Source of the DNA: Anthoceros angustus | Taxonomy: Eukaryota; Streptophyta; Anthocerotopsida; Anthocerotales; Anthocerotaceae | Length of the DNA stretch: 64,000 bases | Direction of reading: 5' to 3' | Assembly: GCA_010909165.1 (NCBI GenBank) | Contig: VJWM01000016.1 | Location: forward strand, 744,001 to 808,000 | Part shown: one piece after another, positions 10,801 through 24,141 of the stretch | Numbering within the stretch: the stretch's first letter is position 1 | Layout of the letters: every line of letters starts with the position of its first letter | Made by a program: the position numbers and the translations under genes | Notes under the pieces: generated by a model | What the model was told of the DNA's origin: nothing | The model's database searches: none | What the model saw: the letters and a program-made list of their open reading frames with translations, nothing else

Positions 10801-13800
10801 CTTCTTACTCGGTCCACGGACTAGACTGTCAAGCTATGCAACAACTAGTCATAGTAATTACAACTTACCCCACAACAACCCCAGGAAGAGAGATTGCACG
10901 AACACTTGGGTCATAATTTCTACTGGATCCCAGGACCTGGAGGCTTGAATCTTCCCCAGAGCGCCTGTGACAACCATCATCAATCCTTGAGTGAGAGGAA
11001 AAGGAAGAGTTTCCTTTTACTGATCCTGGAGGTCCACAAATGTTCTGCTGTTGGCCCAGGTGCTCTCCACTAGCATGCATGACACTAGCCTTCGAATCTG
11101 AAGTGATACTGTCAGCTAACTCCCCACAATCACTTGACTGAGCTCTACCACTGCACCACTCTGCCATGGTCAAAGGTCCATCGAAGTTTGTTTTACCAAA
11201 CGAATTGGCCATGGCCCAGCGCACATCTCTCCGTAGCACATTGGATGCCATTGCTGGACTGACCTGTGGGTGTTCCAGGAAGATAAAAGTCAACCATCAG
11301 ACAGATGCCACATCATGCATAAAGTCAAGTTCATCAGGGACAACGCTTTTGCAATCTAACTACCACATTGTCATGACAGAAAAGCCTTATGCATCATGAA
11401 GCTACAGAGCTGTAGCTCTATGACTATGAGCTACAGCACAGAATTCGCAGCAGAGTGTTCAGCATACCTCTCCCCCAAGAGGATCAATCAGCTCCAAGCC
11501 AGATATTTCAAGCCAATGCCTCAAAGTGAACATACCACCACATCCCTTGTGCACCATCCCACTTGCGCAACATCCAAGACGCTTGCTCTGTTCACGTGAA
11601 GCAAGCCACTGGTATGGACCATCACCACACTCTCCATCTAAGACGATATCAACCGCAACAGCAGCTTGCTGTGCCAAAAGTGGAACTGCATCTGCATACT
11701 CCAGTAACTGATTTTGCCTCATAAGGCCACCTTGAAGCGATTCCTCACCTCCCAAACTACTTCGATCAGCTGGTACCCCAGTGCCATGGTTGGGGAAATT
11801 TCCTGCATTCAGACCCTTTTGGGGTTTCGGAGCTCCAACAGGACGCCAGACACCAACTTGAGCAGCCCGATGTCCATCATGTGCACCCTCTTCCACATCC
11901 CCTGCTATCCTAGACGGAATCCGTTCTTTCTTTTTCCTGTCACGCGAAGCCCGAATAAAACTTTTCTCAGAATGAATGTCCACCAAGTTAGTAACTTCCG
12001 AGGCCTCTTCTTTTACAGCAAGACTCTTCCAAGATAGCTGTCCAGCATGGGCTTCTGTCTGACAATTCAACGCCCTTCCAGAAGGATCAAGTAATAAAGG
12101 ACAATGGAGCTGCAGCTGCAATAATGCACAGTTCATATCTGTTGCAATGTGTGCAACAGTTGATCTCTGAGCTTCCATAGTTGAAGGCAGAAGTTTCGAT
12201 GAATTGCTGGTCTGTAATCTGGCTGTAGAAACCTTCTCTGAAGGTAACACAGTAGCAATGGAGGGTAGTCCACATGATCGCCACCTTATCAGCGGCATTT
12301 TGTTTCCAGCTTCAGGACCAGAAGAATCATCTTTCATGGCGCAGGCAACATCCTGTGACCCATTGTTGCCCAATCTGGAGTACCCGTGTGGCCACAACTC
12401 ACGACCATTGTCTTGGCCACCAAATCTCGAAGTTGGGGGAGGAGTTGCACTATATACATAAGCATCAGACTTGCCTGATTGAAGAAATTCCTTTACAACA
12501 ACAGGCAGGTATGATTGTTTTAACAGAGATACTTCAGTGGCGGCCTTATTTACAGCAGGGATCTCCACAGCAGCAAATTCAGGGGCAAACATAACTGAAG
12601 CTTCTGCTCGGGGTACCATCTCCAGCTCGTTGTTCATGATCCCCTGAAGCGAACCTGGAGCTGACGACTTCGCAGAGGTCAGCCCATCAGAAGAAGCTCT
12701 CGTCTCTCCAGTTAACCCTTTGCTAAAGACGTGCTGATTTGGAGCTTCAAGTGCAGGGAAGTCCAAAATAGGCAACAGCAAAGGGTCTGACGTGTCCATG
12801 CACACTGTTCCAGGTGTATTCACTCCATCTCCACAGTCACCAAAGGAGAACAACGCCTGTGATTCTGCTGTTCCAGGTGGCTGTTGAGCATCCACCAAAG
12901 AACACACTGATATGTCAGTGGTGACTCGATACACATTTACTGCATGCATTTTCAAATCAGCACTACCATCGTTACAAATTATCCAGAGTCAAAATGCACA
13001 AGTCTATGCCGGCCACTTCACCAAATTCTACCCTCTGGCAATTACACGTAGTTCCATGACACTATAAAATTAAGGGAAACGCAGCAACATAATACCAACC
13101 TCGCCAAAACCCAGACCATCATCCTCAAAAAAGTCTCCAAAGTCTCCAAATTCAGCTAACATGTCAGCATCATTTTGCATGTCCATGCCAATGCCTCCAT
13201 CGGCATCTGCCCAATCCCAGGGTGTACCAGCTTGACTGACTGGAGGTCTTGGTGTGCCGCCACCCACACTTGATGATACATAAAAATCAGCAGTAGTTCT
13301 AAGCACATTGTCAGAGGCAGCTTCAAAGACAGCAGACACATCCTCCATGGAACCTCTTCGAGCAAATTTTAGGGAGGTATCGGCCAGCCCCCTTGTCCGC
13401 CCTCGCTTCAGCCCCTGAGCATAAGCAGACCAAACCTGCCAGGGTTAGCTCTCGAGGTGCAGCATGGAGCGGAATTCCAACATCTGGGTCAAAAACCCAA
13501 CCACACAACAGCAGGAGGACGACAGTGTCATATTGCTGACAACTACTAGCTGGCACTCACCTGCATGCCCTTTCCATCCAGCATAAAACTTTCAGGCTGT
13601 TGTGATGAGCCCTCATTGACGCTAGTTGTCCTCCTAGAAGCCCTCTTCCCTGCAGTTCCATCCACCGTACTTGCAGGTGAGTCTGCATCTGCTTTCAAAC
13701 CCTTGTCAAAGGTACTTGCTTCCCCTTCTCCCTCAGTACCACTGGAGCCACTGCTGCCCCTGCTGCTGCTGGTGCTTTCAGCACTGCTACCACCCTCACT

Positions 13801-16200
13801 GCTGCTGCTGCAACTAGGGGGCGGCCTACTCGTTATGAAAGCTCTCCTACATGACCGAGTTTTGTAATAATCACCACCATTCCTGCATAAAGGGAGTCAG
13901 GATGAGAGTCCCACCAGAATCAATCTCCCAAGTGATGTGTGATTAAGCTCAGCCACAAGGAAATCAGATAAGACCACACACCAGTAGACCAAAGATGCCA
14001 AGTTCATAATGCCCGCGACCTCACTGTGCTCTAACCAGTCGGTGCCAGCCCAGTTTTGCAACCACGTCCTGCAGGGAGAAAAGCACGAAATATATATTAC
14101 AGCTAGCATCACTGTTCTAACAAACTGCATGAACACGTTCACCATACTGATAAAATGGATTAACATAAAGGAGAACAGCGTATTCACTACCTCTTCCGAT
14201 AGATATGTGGGGGTACTTTAGGTGACATTGGGGTCAGCACAGCTTCAGCAGGAAATATGTACACTCCTCTCAATCTTGGAGTACTATCCAAGTTGACTGA
14301 GCCACCAGAGTTGTCCTGGGCATGAGCTTGGCCTCCATCTGACTCCAAAATCTGGTTAGAGGCACTAGTGACACCAGAATCCATCGTAATCAGCCCAGAC
14401 GGGGATTCTGGGGAGCACCCAATGCAGACCTCTGGGTAGCCAGCATACACCCATGCGCGTCCGCTCCCAGGGTAAAAGATTGAGCCATCTGTTGTTGGAA
14501 AAGACACATTTGGAAAGGGTATAGTTGAAGGAGCTTGGTCATTCGCCGCCTGCAGCTTGCTGCAACAGCACCAGCAGTTGAAGCACTGGCTGTATCAGCT
14601 TGCAGGTCGAGCTAGCCCAGAATCTGCAGGCTTCACCCTGGCCAAGGTTACAGCATGCTGTTCTACGAAAAGTCACGACCAAGATATCTCTGACCAGGGG
14701 TTCTCTCTACAAACTACATGCTTCTCCTCCAATGCAGCTAATTATCTTATTAGCAATCAAGCACACAGACCCATGACACTCAATGTTTCTCCAGCAGAAA
14801 TTGAATTGACGCACAAGCTACAGTGAGCTCTACGGTTCTAAACCTACCAAACCATGTCTTCATAGATAAGATGAACTCACCTTCTTTTCAATCTGGTTAC
14901 AAGGTTACTTGGGCAGCAACCAGTCAGTCTTCCAGACCAACCATAAGGGGCTACAGCCACTGCATGTGAGCAAAAAAAAACTGGTAAGTACTAACTGGAA
15001 CCAGGCAGGAGAACTCCCTGCTGACATGAAAACGTTTCTGCCAAGACATCAAACACAAACACACCTGGCAAACTCGAGTCATGCGGCAGAGAGCCATCAG
15101 AATGCTGTTCAAGGGCATTTTGCAAGTCATAACCATCAAGACCTCGCACACGCCTGCACTCACAAGTCAATACCAAAACGACCTGCGAAGGAGATGCTCA
15201 ATTCCACAACCCTCCTAGGGTGCTTTCTAAGGCAGAAGATGGACTACCGGCACTTGCAATTTTAAACTTATTATCAACTGTTCACAAGTTTGGCTTGCTA
15301 CGTACTTTCTTCGCACCATAGCATGCACAAACATTGCCTCCTCACTTGCCGCAAAAACAAACTCGCAAGTGACAATCCCGTCACTGTATAAGAACAGGGA
15401 TCCCCATGAGCAGCCAGGCCATTTTGAAATTAAAAACGCCTATATGATTAATTTTTTCAACATGCATCAAGTTCAGGGACCTGTAAAGCCTTGGGTCGCT
15501 GCCGTTAGGCTGCTTGCTCTTCACAAAGACATCTCCAAATCTGACATAAGTCAAATTCCTCATTGATCTGCAGAATATAGGGCGTCCATAAATCTAGATT
15601 AGATGAGGTGGCGGATCAATTGCACGACTTGCAGAACTTCAACAGTCACCCTACCCAGAGGTGCCACAAAACTGTAAACCTTGTTCAAGAGCAAGTGATA
15701 ACCTTTCCAAGCGATTGAGCAGTGCTTGAGTCAGTGCTGAGGTCACTTCGTCAGGTTCACCCGGTAGAGACCATTGGCCAGCTCTGGCAACTAAAGATGC
15801 CAAACCACAAGGATCAACTACCACTTAGAACTGACCATGACGTCTTCCTTCGGGTCACTTAAGTACCCAAATGGCAGCAAATGCACATTGCAGCCTTGGC
15901 AACATACCTCTCAGACCCTGAGTGGCACCTTTCAACAATGGGCTTGTTGTGTCAAGGGAACCAGAAAAGAACAGCCATAACTTCACAGGTTCAGCTGCCA
16001 CACCGGCGTACGATAAATGTTGTGAGGTTGTTTCTCTCTGAGAAGAAGAGCAAACGCATGCACTTAGGTGGCCCTCCTCCTGCAACCTGGCATGCGCAGA
16101 CAGAGTATGTACAGCGAGCTGCTCCAGGCTCTCTGTGTCCTTCCTGCATTATTAACCGCAGAATGCTTATTGATCCCAGAACCCCAGATCGCGTTGGAGA
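7867..16200 (-). CDS. MED13: Mediator complex subunit 13 (kinase module)
   Basis: A long multi-exon gene encodes the plant MED13 subunit (GRAND CENTRAL/MACCHI-BOU 2 type), which bridges the CDK8 kinase module to core Mediator in the nucleus. Landmarks in coding order: KLWLFFSG (about 16020), YVRFGDVF (about 15550), TWLQNWAGTDW (about 14060), WDWADADGGIGMD and FGDFGDFFEDDGLGFGE (13230-13090), PGTAESQALFSFGDCG opening the large exon 12955-11463, YQDDWLKTNF with WEKAPFEPFALPKP (10690-10600), GLGSHLPAGGGSSPASMGK (about 10330), and the C-terminal block GPDLHCCYVWAEDWQWLVS plus WTDARGELLDIHVWP (about 9220-9120). The last exon runs from about 8865 to 7867. The disordered middle region diverges, as is usual for the family. 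The first coding exon (expected to begin MW..) was not located and probably lies between 16200 and 16750. No in-frame breaks were seen in the recognised exons. Confidence 0.93.
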
Positions 16201-16699
16201 AAGGAACACGGATTCGAACAGATACGCAGCCGGAAAGTAAATGCGAAGAACAGATACACCAAGCCTCCTGAATTGACTAGAAAAGGCAATTGCGGATGGG
16301 CCCAAACAGTGAGGTGGAAATACTAACAACCACAATGCGACTGGAAGGCTTTGTCTGAGCACCAATTACTAAACTCCCATATCTGCAGGAACTCACATGA
16401 AACTGCCTGGAATTTGATCGAAATCGGGCCGAAGCTCAAACCAGGACACCAGCTGAAACCCACCCTGCGTCCATTCGTCACACAACCCAATTTTAAACTT
16501 CCGAGGACTGCAGCTAGCCCATGCAAGAGGCGACGATAGTTCCCGCTGCCCAATCCTACCACTGCTGCGATTCCCAATTGCTCAAACCTAACCACGAATC
16601 CTGAACCTAATTGCAAATTGCGCCCGCGCCCTTGGTCTCCACCTTCATCGCATTAGAAAGGAGAACTGAAGTTCTAAAGCCCACATGACATGAAAATCC

Positions 16700-17440
16700 A
16701 CAGAGCGCGTCTTACCAATCTGAAGACATTTGTGATCATGACGCCCTACTGCCCTGCCCTGCCCCGCCCTGCAGCTAACGCCAGCAGGAGCAGGAGCCAG
16801 GGCGGAGCATCCCAACAGCAGCAGCTTTGCAGCAAGCCCAGGCAACACCGTGAACCGCAGCCAAAGCTGTACAAACAGCTCCAGCGGCAGCCGCCACTGC
16901 CCTGGGACGCATGAGCCGATCCGGTAGAGCAGGAGGAGGGAGCTGATTACGGCAGCCGTTGTGTAACGGCAGGCGAGTGAGCTCACGGCATCAGGGCTCG
17001 GAGGCTCGAGGAGTATGGAGGGCAAGGGTTTGACGGTGCGAGCAGCATTTTCAAAAGCTGAGAGGCACGGCCACGAGTGCAGGTAGGAGAGGGCCCAGTT
17101 TTTGAGAGCTTTGATGGTGATGATGGAATCCGGGTTGTGTCAGAGAGAGGAAGCGGGACGAGAGACAGCAGTCCTCACTGTCAGTCCCGCAGTTCTGTCG
17201 CCGTCCTTGCTTCTTATCGCTTCCACCCACATTCAAACCATAGCGGCAAGGATCTTTAGGCCAACTGTCTTCAACATTTTCTTCGTGTCTATTTCAGTCA
17301 CATTTTCTGTGTCACAGAACGCGTATGTTATATTTCCGTTAACGGGTACCACGTCCGTCCACAGCCCACACATCCGGGAGACCAGCCTTTTACAATTCCT
17401 GAGATATTTAGGTATCTTTATTTTACTGATATCAACAAGT
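16700..17440. other. Upstream region of MED13
   Basis: This region precedes the MED13 5' end and is moderately GC-rich up to about 17000. It would contain the 5' UTR and promoter of MED13. I see no convincing open frame with a domain, no RNA gene and no clear TATA box that I would defend. Confidence 0.4.
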
Positions 17441-18350
17441 TAAAACAATATAACAAAATTTGATATGACAGAGTTGATTTGACATACTCATGTAGGAAAA
17501 GGAAAACATGCCATACACCACCTGGCTCGATGGTAGCCGAGTGGCCGCGATCGGGTTTTGGAACCGGACCAGATGGCTTTGTTTTCCTCTGAACCTATAA
17601 ACAACTGTCGGTCCTCCAGTCAACTTGATCAATGGTTACCGGGCCTGTTTGTAATCCAAGGCGAGCGGGAGTCTAGCTGTGGCACTTCAATGATTCCTAG
17701 GGTGTAGTTATGCTTTGTTTCACCTCGAGCAAGAAGATGATTGATGATGCCTAGAGTGTAGTTGTGCTCTGTCTCACCTCCTTATTTGCAAGCAAGAAGA
17801 TGATTGCAATGCTGATCCAGGAAAAATAAATGTTCAACAAACAAGCTTCCCGATTGACAATACTAATACAAGATTCTCCTAAAACCTAATGAAATGACAT
17901 ATTCATTAAACTATCTGGGTTTAGGTATCCAAAACATGGTGCATCCAAAAAACACAACTCATACATTGATGGGAAGAGTAAGAGAAGAAAAAATAACAAT
18001 TCAAATATAATTAGGGAGAAGAAGTATACTACAATCCACTTTGATGGAATTGTCTTGTCATGGGACTTAGTACTTGACAACTTGTATTGTGCACTACTTG
18101 CACCATAGCATCCACTCCCTCTAGGCACCCCAATTAGTACCAATTTACTCGCAGAATGCTTAATAATGATGTTCTTATAAAACTGTGTCCATTTGGCCTT
18201 AGCCATTTGGACACACAAGAGCAAGAGAAGACAGTCATGGAACCGAACAAAAGAGACTGCCTGTAGATCTGGCAAGGAAAATAAAAACATCTATTGACCT
18301 GACAAATCGAGAAAAATAACCCGGTCGCTTAGAGGTTAAGTTAACCTAAC
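17440..18350. other. AT-rich intergenic DNA with a dispersed repeat copy
   Basis: No gene is seen. Positions about 18050-18205 share a long, gapped similarity with 32740-32895: both contain GGGACTT.GTACTT, ACTACTTGCACCA, GCATCCA, TAGGCA, ATGCTTAATAA and GTTCTTATAAA in the same order. This marks a dispersed repeat family, described separately. Confidence 0.5.
18050..18205 (+). repeat. Dispersed repeat, copy A
   Basis: The order of shared blocks (GGGACTTAGTACTT, ACTACTTGCACCA, ATGCTTAATAA, GTTCTTATAAA, TGTGTCCATTT) matches copy B at 32740-32895. The terminal block also matches, in reverse complement, 49030-49060. This is consistent with a short non-coding transposable element, possibly a MITE. 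Ends and any target duplication were not established. Confidence 0.5.
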
Positions 18351-18544
18351 GGGTGTGTGAGATCGTGGTGGGGTAGCCCGTCACCCTCCGGGTGACTTGC
18401 TCCATCTTTGCCATCCCTCGGCCATGCCGTGCCACCCGCATATCGCTCTTGCTATGCCTCCCGCATCGCGTTGCTGGCCGCGTACGCCTGTTGCCATGCC
18501 GCCCGGCATGCCTCCCGCTGTGCCGCCCGCCTCCCCTTCCGCCA

Positions 18545-18680
18545 TGCCGCCTGCCATCCCTCCGCCATCCCTCCCGCCATCCCTCCCGCCATCCCTCCCG
18601 CCATCCTCCCGCCATCCCTCCCGCCATCCCTCCCGCCATCCCTCCCGCCATCCCTCCGCCATCCCTCCCGCCATCCCTGT
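18545..18680 (+). repeat. 12-bp minisatellite (CCATCCCTCCCG)n
   Basis: Roughly ten near-perfect head-to-tail copies of CCATCCCTCCCG are present, some shortened by one C or G. Degenerate relatives of the unit extend to both sides, from about 18400 to about 18990. Open frames on both strands here (Pro/Ser/His-rich or Gly/Arg/Trp-rich) are a by-product of the 12-bp period and are not genes. Confidence 0.9.
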
Positions 18681-19179
18681 CCGCCATCTATACCCGCCGT
18701 CCTCTCGCTATTCTGTCCGCTATTTGTCTCGCCTCCCGTCCCGCCATTTGCCTCGTCTTCCATCGTCCTATCCTCCTTAGCCCATCCCTTCGCCCATCCC
18801 TCCGCCCATCCCTCCCGCCATCCCTCGTGCCATCCCGCCGCCCATCCCTCCGCCCAATCTCTCCCCCCATCGCTGTGATGAGCCCATGGCCCATCTCTGC
18901 GCCCATTTCTCCTCCTCCCATCGATCTTCTGAACCCATCGCCCATCATCCCTCTGCCGATCTCTCCCCACATCGCTCGTCGGAGCCCATTGTGATCGCCA
19001 TCACAACTCAGCCCTCTCTTCACAAGTCGCAAGTATTGTTCAGCGCGGATATTACATATGTTAGAATTCCGATGATGGGCTGTCCCACATATCAACAAGA
19101 TTAGCAGACATGAAAAGCAAAGGCAATAAATGACATCTAAGCGAAATTCATCACTGCCTTGGGTGAATAGTACTCTCAT

Positions 19180-20940
19180 TATGGGGTAAATAGTTGAGCT
19201 AGTCGTTCACTAATGACATACGTGCATACACCTGCAAGAACATTACTGGCTGCAAACTCTCAAGAATCATACCTCCTCCTTTCGATATGTATAGTGTCCT
19301 GTGTGTAGTCGGCGTTTCCTAATTGGGATCTTTGGAAATGATATCGAGATCATTCCCTTACTAGGACCTTGGATCTCGTTTCTTTCAAAGCACTTATAAA
19401 ATGATAATTAGAATAATTCTCTGGACAGTAAATTAAAAAAATTAAAAAATTAGATTCAACCATTCTATATAGTTATCCCTCCCTAATTGAAAATATTATA
19501 TATATATATATATTCAATAAATTTTTATTATGTTAAAAAGTTCATAATTGGCTCAAAATATTTTTTTTAATATCGCCTGCAGAGTGCTAATTTTGAAATG
19601 AAAAGAAATGAAGCATCTAAGTAGAGAAATACTAGTGATTATTTTAAGTGAAAAATCATATAAGGTATTTGCTACAAATCTTCAAGTGAAACGCAGACAT
19701 ATCTTATAATCGTTAAGTTTAACTAAATGCGAACGAATACTCTCGGCCATAACAACAACATTTAACGTTTGAAAGGGGTGATGCTAAAACATCAAGCGAG
19801 GTTGGGAGGTTAATATAAGCACTTATTGTTCTTTTCCATTTGTATTGGACTAAGAAATTTATAATATTGATCCAACACAAATCTAATAAAGTACAAGAAA
19901 TTGAAAAATACTTACCAGAATATTATCAATTTTTTTAGAAATTAAAAATACTTTCAAGAAAAAGATATAAAAAACAAAATAGTTCGTGAGAAAATCCAAC
20001 TAGATTGTAATTTGTGAGCCACAATTTAAATGGGCTTGAGAAGTACCAAAACATTGTCCATACTTGGGCTATAATGATGTTAATTAAATATGGTTAGCAG
20101 TAGCTAAGTGGATAAGCACAAGTAATATGCTTTAGCATATTCCTTGCATATTATAGTGTATTCTTATGATATTTCCGGCATATGCGGATGCCAATAGGAT
20201 ATCTTAGGAATATGCCGATGCCAAGGGCTAACATATATAGACCCTTTCACAAAGGACAAGCTCATATCATAACTTGTCCTCTAGATATACAATGCAAGCG
20301 TGTTGTGAGTAGGCCCTCTAGATATGCAATGCAAGGGTGCTATGAGGAGACCAAAGCTATGACTCCGAGAGCGATGTGTGAGGAATTTGCGTGTTGTTCT
20401 CGTGGGCAGAGTGTGTTTGTGCCACGAAGTGCGAGCTACTCTCTCTTATTGTTACAAGCTATGATCTATTTCATATGCTAGATAGGCTTGCTAGGATTGA
20501 TAATCTTGCTAGGCAAGTTAGGCGATGCTATGCCACACAAGGTTTAGTGTACTAAGCTTCTTAGGGGTGCTAGTGTGATAAGTGTGTTAGGCGATGCCAG
20601 GTTGTGCCAGGCGTAGTGTGCTAGGCTTAATAGGCATGCTATGCGCTTTAAGGAGATGTTAGGCTTGCTAAAGTGATGCTAAGCTATGCTTACCTCGTTA
20701 AGCAAGGCAAGGGAACCTCTAAAGCCAAGGTGGAGCTTGAAGAGTATGTCCAATGCTTGGGGCAAGAGGGAGTCACCTAAAGAGGCCGAAGTCCCAAGGC
20801 TTGAGGCCAAGAGAGGGGACTAAAGACAAAAGGAGAGGCCCAAAGAAGAAGGAGAAGAGGCCTAAGTCCCTATGAGAGGAATCATACCTTTCCAAGGAAG
20901 CTTGGCCTTCTAAGGCTAACGACAAGGGAGAAAGAAGAGG
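19180..20940. other. AT-rich repeat-derived DNA, no gene
   Basis: Strongly AT-rich up to about 20150, including a TATATATATA run near 19500. At about 20480-20720 the sequence consists of imperfect, irregularly spaced GCTAGGC/TTAGGC/GCTAGTG-like words, suggesting a decayed simple repeat. No coding region or RNA gene was recognised. Confidence 0.5.
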
Positions 20941-20949
20941 AAAATACTC

Positions 20950-23450
20950 TTGGGTACTTGGAAGCTGGATTTCAAGGTAATAAGGAAGCAGATGATAGCA
21001 GTTGGTGAGTTATCAATTCATTCGTGTTGGCTATCCATTCAAAACTCCAAGTTGCTATCCATTCAAAACTCCAAGTTGTTAGCACATTCAAAACCCCACC
21101 TTGGTAAGAAATTACCAAGGTGGCAAACAACTCACTCATCTCAACTGCTTGCCACAAAAGATTGAAGAGTCTTTGTACGGTGTTTAGGCACGCAACCCAT
21201 AGATACTTAGAGGTGTCATTAATCACAATCTAAGCGAGCAAAGTGTGTTCATCTTGATTGAGGGTTATGACGTAGCCACTGACCACCTTGGAGTGCATGC
21301 CTAGACATACTCAATCCGGACGGAGCTACCAACCAGCAAGTCCATAGGACCGAATTCGAAGTCTCGACCAAGAGAGAGATGTACGAACATCCAACTTTGG
21401 TACCGGTGAAGGACGTAGAGGGACCCAGCGACTCAATCAACAATCTTTGAAGGATCTGAAAGTGGCAACACATAAGACACGTCAGCGCTGTCTGGCCAAC
21501 TCAAGGGAAGTGACAGTGAAGAGGACTTGTCTCTAGGAGTCGTCAAGATGGGAGGAAACAAGGATCGAATAGAGTTGTTTCACGAGTTGAGTGGAAACCT
21601 TGCTATTGGAGGACTTCATCGAGAAGGATGGTGCGGTGTGTGTAGAGATGGAATTGAAGAACGAATACACGAAGCGATACGGCTTCATTCAAATGCTGAA
21701 GTACTTGGGGGATAAAGCATTGGCGTGCAATCGAGATCACAAAGCGAGGTTGTTGAGTGGCATATCTTGAGGACCAGTGAGTAGCAATTCGAGCTCCGTA
21801 AGAATAGTACACTTATAGCAGAAATTGGGACACGTGCGGTGGAAACCAGTGCAGACGGAGCAGTGGTACCAAGTGAGCAAGATCCCATCGAAGATATGTT
21901 TGACATCTTCCGGCTGGAGTTTCCTACAAGCACGGATGAGAAGATCTCCGAGCTCACACACTTCAAGCTCAAATCAGGCAAGACTGCAAAGATGGCTTAC
22001 CGAAGAATCGACCAATTTGTATCACTAAGATCATAAGTGACCGACTGGCTGCAGAGAAGTACTTGCAGGCATTGCCATATGCGCTGCGCATGAAGGTGCA
22101 ACAAGTGGTGCAGATCACGAAGCGACACTACTACATCATCAAGGAAGTGTTCGAGATGGCTGACACGATAGGGCCCGCTGACACTTTCTCTCGTGTTGTT
22201 GCAAGTGATCACTCCAACCCAAGTAGAAGTGGTGGACCACATGACCGACGCGGAGGTCATAGTGGAGGAGCTCGGCGAGACAAGCCAACCCACGCGGCCC
22301 AAGTGATGAGCCCCTGCGTGAGGTGCCGAGGGACGGACCATTCCCCTCATGAGTGCGAGCGCATTCGGAGCAGTCAAGGGTGAATAGCCGTGCCTTGGCT
22401 GGTTCATCATTGGAGGATGAAGAAGATGAGCACAGATGAGCAAGAAGATGATGAAGAAGAAGTTAGGATGCATGGCAATAGTGACCAGATCCAAGGGCAA
22501 GGGGAAGAAACCTTTGGCAACTACGAGAGAAGATAGCTTAGAGGAAGACATCTTGACACTTGCAGTGTGGAAGACATGGATGGAAGCTTCGGGATCCTCT
22601 TCCCGAACCTATGCCTAGATGCCAAAGTCGTTTGAGCCATTGCCAACAAGAGCAACTAAGGGAGCAACATCAAAGTCCGGAGTGGGCGATGTGAAGAAAC
22701 CCACGCGCAGACTGCTGATGGAGACGATGGCGTAAAGGCTTTCAGCCTACAAGACATGGGGTTGAGCGTAAAGAAAGTCAGGGGTTTGACTCAGGGGGTG
22801 TTAACAACCCTTGAAGACAAAGTAAGCGTCCACGATGTGCCACAACAGGTAGCAATGATGTTATTGCTAAACTCGGAGCCCGAGTACCTATGTGGAGAAG
22901 CATAATACTGCATGAGTGGGGGTGGCTTTGTTCAACAATTGGGAGAGACTCGTGGAAATCAATGGATTCGCTCCAAGGAGGGTGTTGATTGACATCGGAG
23001 CACAGCCGGTGCTCGTTGGAAGAAGAATGAAGGAATCGTTAGGTCTCCACCAAGACATACTGGTTGAAGGAAACCAAGTAGAGAATCCAGACCGCAGCTG
23101 AGACCACAGAGCATGTGTTGGGGTGGACGAGGTACATGCTCAAGGTTTCATTCAAACCAGAATAGCTGACTTCACCTTTGTCGAGGTATAGGCTTGGTCA
23201 TTGATGCAGATACATTTGATGTCTTGCTGGGAGCGGACGCTTTGTACAAACGTGGAGTTATGGTGGATTTGTGGACGGAGACAATCTACTATCGACCAGG
23301 TTCGAGAAGCTGGAGGAAAACCGATGAACGGATTGCTTGCATCTCTCTGCAGCTGCATGGCAAGAATCATGAGAACTCATTGCCAATAGCGTCTACCCAG
23401 TCTTTGGGGCCATGGTGACTGGCACACTTTAATTGCTCGAACCTCTTCGG
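20950..23450 (+). pseudogene. Degenerate LTR-retroelement gag/protease relic
   Basis: Short plus-strand frames preserve retroelement landmarks. There is a gag-like stretch at 21840-22170, a zinc knuckle CVRCRGTDHSPHEC (CX2CX4HX4C) near 22310-22355, and a protease-like IDIGAQPVLVGRR near 22990. About 200 bases later comes DVLLGADALYKRGVMVD (about 23220-23270), typical of the end of a plant retroelement protease. The frames are broken by stops and shifts, and no reverse transcriptase follows before 24.1 kb. No LTR pair was identified. The sequence is unlike the intact element at 24142, so it is a separate, older insertion. Confidence 0.7.
21036..21090 (+). repeat. 24-bp direct repeat
   Basis: The word CCATTCAAAACTCCAAGTTG occurs twice, 24 bases apart, with a partial third copy (ACATTCAAAACCCCA) just after. 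It is a short local tandem duplication inside the relic region. Confidence 0.7.
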
Positions 23451-23459
23451 GTATGTCTA

Positions 23460-24136
23460 ACAATCGTAGCCGACCTAAGGAAGGATTTTGATGAGGAGGA
23501 TGAAGACAAGCTAGGGTTGCAACCACCCTCAGTGGAGGTCCTTCAAGTCAGCTAGACAGAGCTGGTGACTGTAGCAATGAGCCATGTTCTGCAAGAAGTG
23601 ACGCACATGGGAGAGGAGTGAGACTTGGTGAGATTCTAGAGAAGGTGAGTTAATGAAGCCTCCTCATCAGGGACAGGTGCGGGGGAAAGGCTGCAGGGGT
23701 ATTACAAAAAAAAAGAGGTATTTTACAACATACTTTACAATTGTAGTTGTAAAAATTGATGAAACAAGACATCATGCAGCGAAGTGTTGTAAAATTTCCT
23801 GGTGTAATAACCGGTGCCACATCTGCGCCACATCATCGCTATTGCCATAAGGACTTGCATGTTTTTATACAACTATTTTACAACATATTTATAAATGACG
23901 TATTTTACAACACTTCTACACCATTCTTACAACATATTTTACATCATGTTTAACGATATTTTCAGATTGAAATTATAATATTTAATAATTTTATTCAAAA
24001 TATATTTATTTTAAGTAGTTATTATGTATTATTATTATATATAATATATTTTATCCAATAAAATAATTATTTCAAATATGAATATTCTTATTAGTATTTT
24101 TAGTTAATATTTATTTTTTGGGATATTAAGTAACTT
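23460..24136. other. AT-rich repeat carrying TTTTACAACATA words
   Basis: From about 23700 to 23950 the words TTTTACAACATA, TTTTACAACAC and their complement TGTTGTAAAAT recur. The same words occur at 31020-31090, on the other side of the LTR element. This suggests that the element inserted into or beside an older repeat. Beyond about 23950 the sequence is simple AT-rich DNA. No gene. Confidence 0.5.
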
Positions 24137-24141
24137 ATCTT

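Noticed and set aside
17525-17610. A GGTAGCCGAGTGG word resembling the start of a serine or leucine tRNA.
   Set aside because: No acceptor stem pairing, no T-loop GGTTCGAATCC and no consistent fold could be found.
18381-18994. Several overlapping long open frames on both strands (Pro/His-rich plus, Gly/Trp/Arg-rich minus).
   Set aside because: All are produced by the 12-bp CCATCCCTCCCG repeat, whose period is divisible by three. No domain, no splice context.
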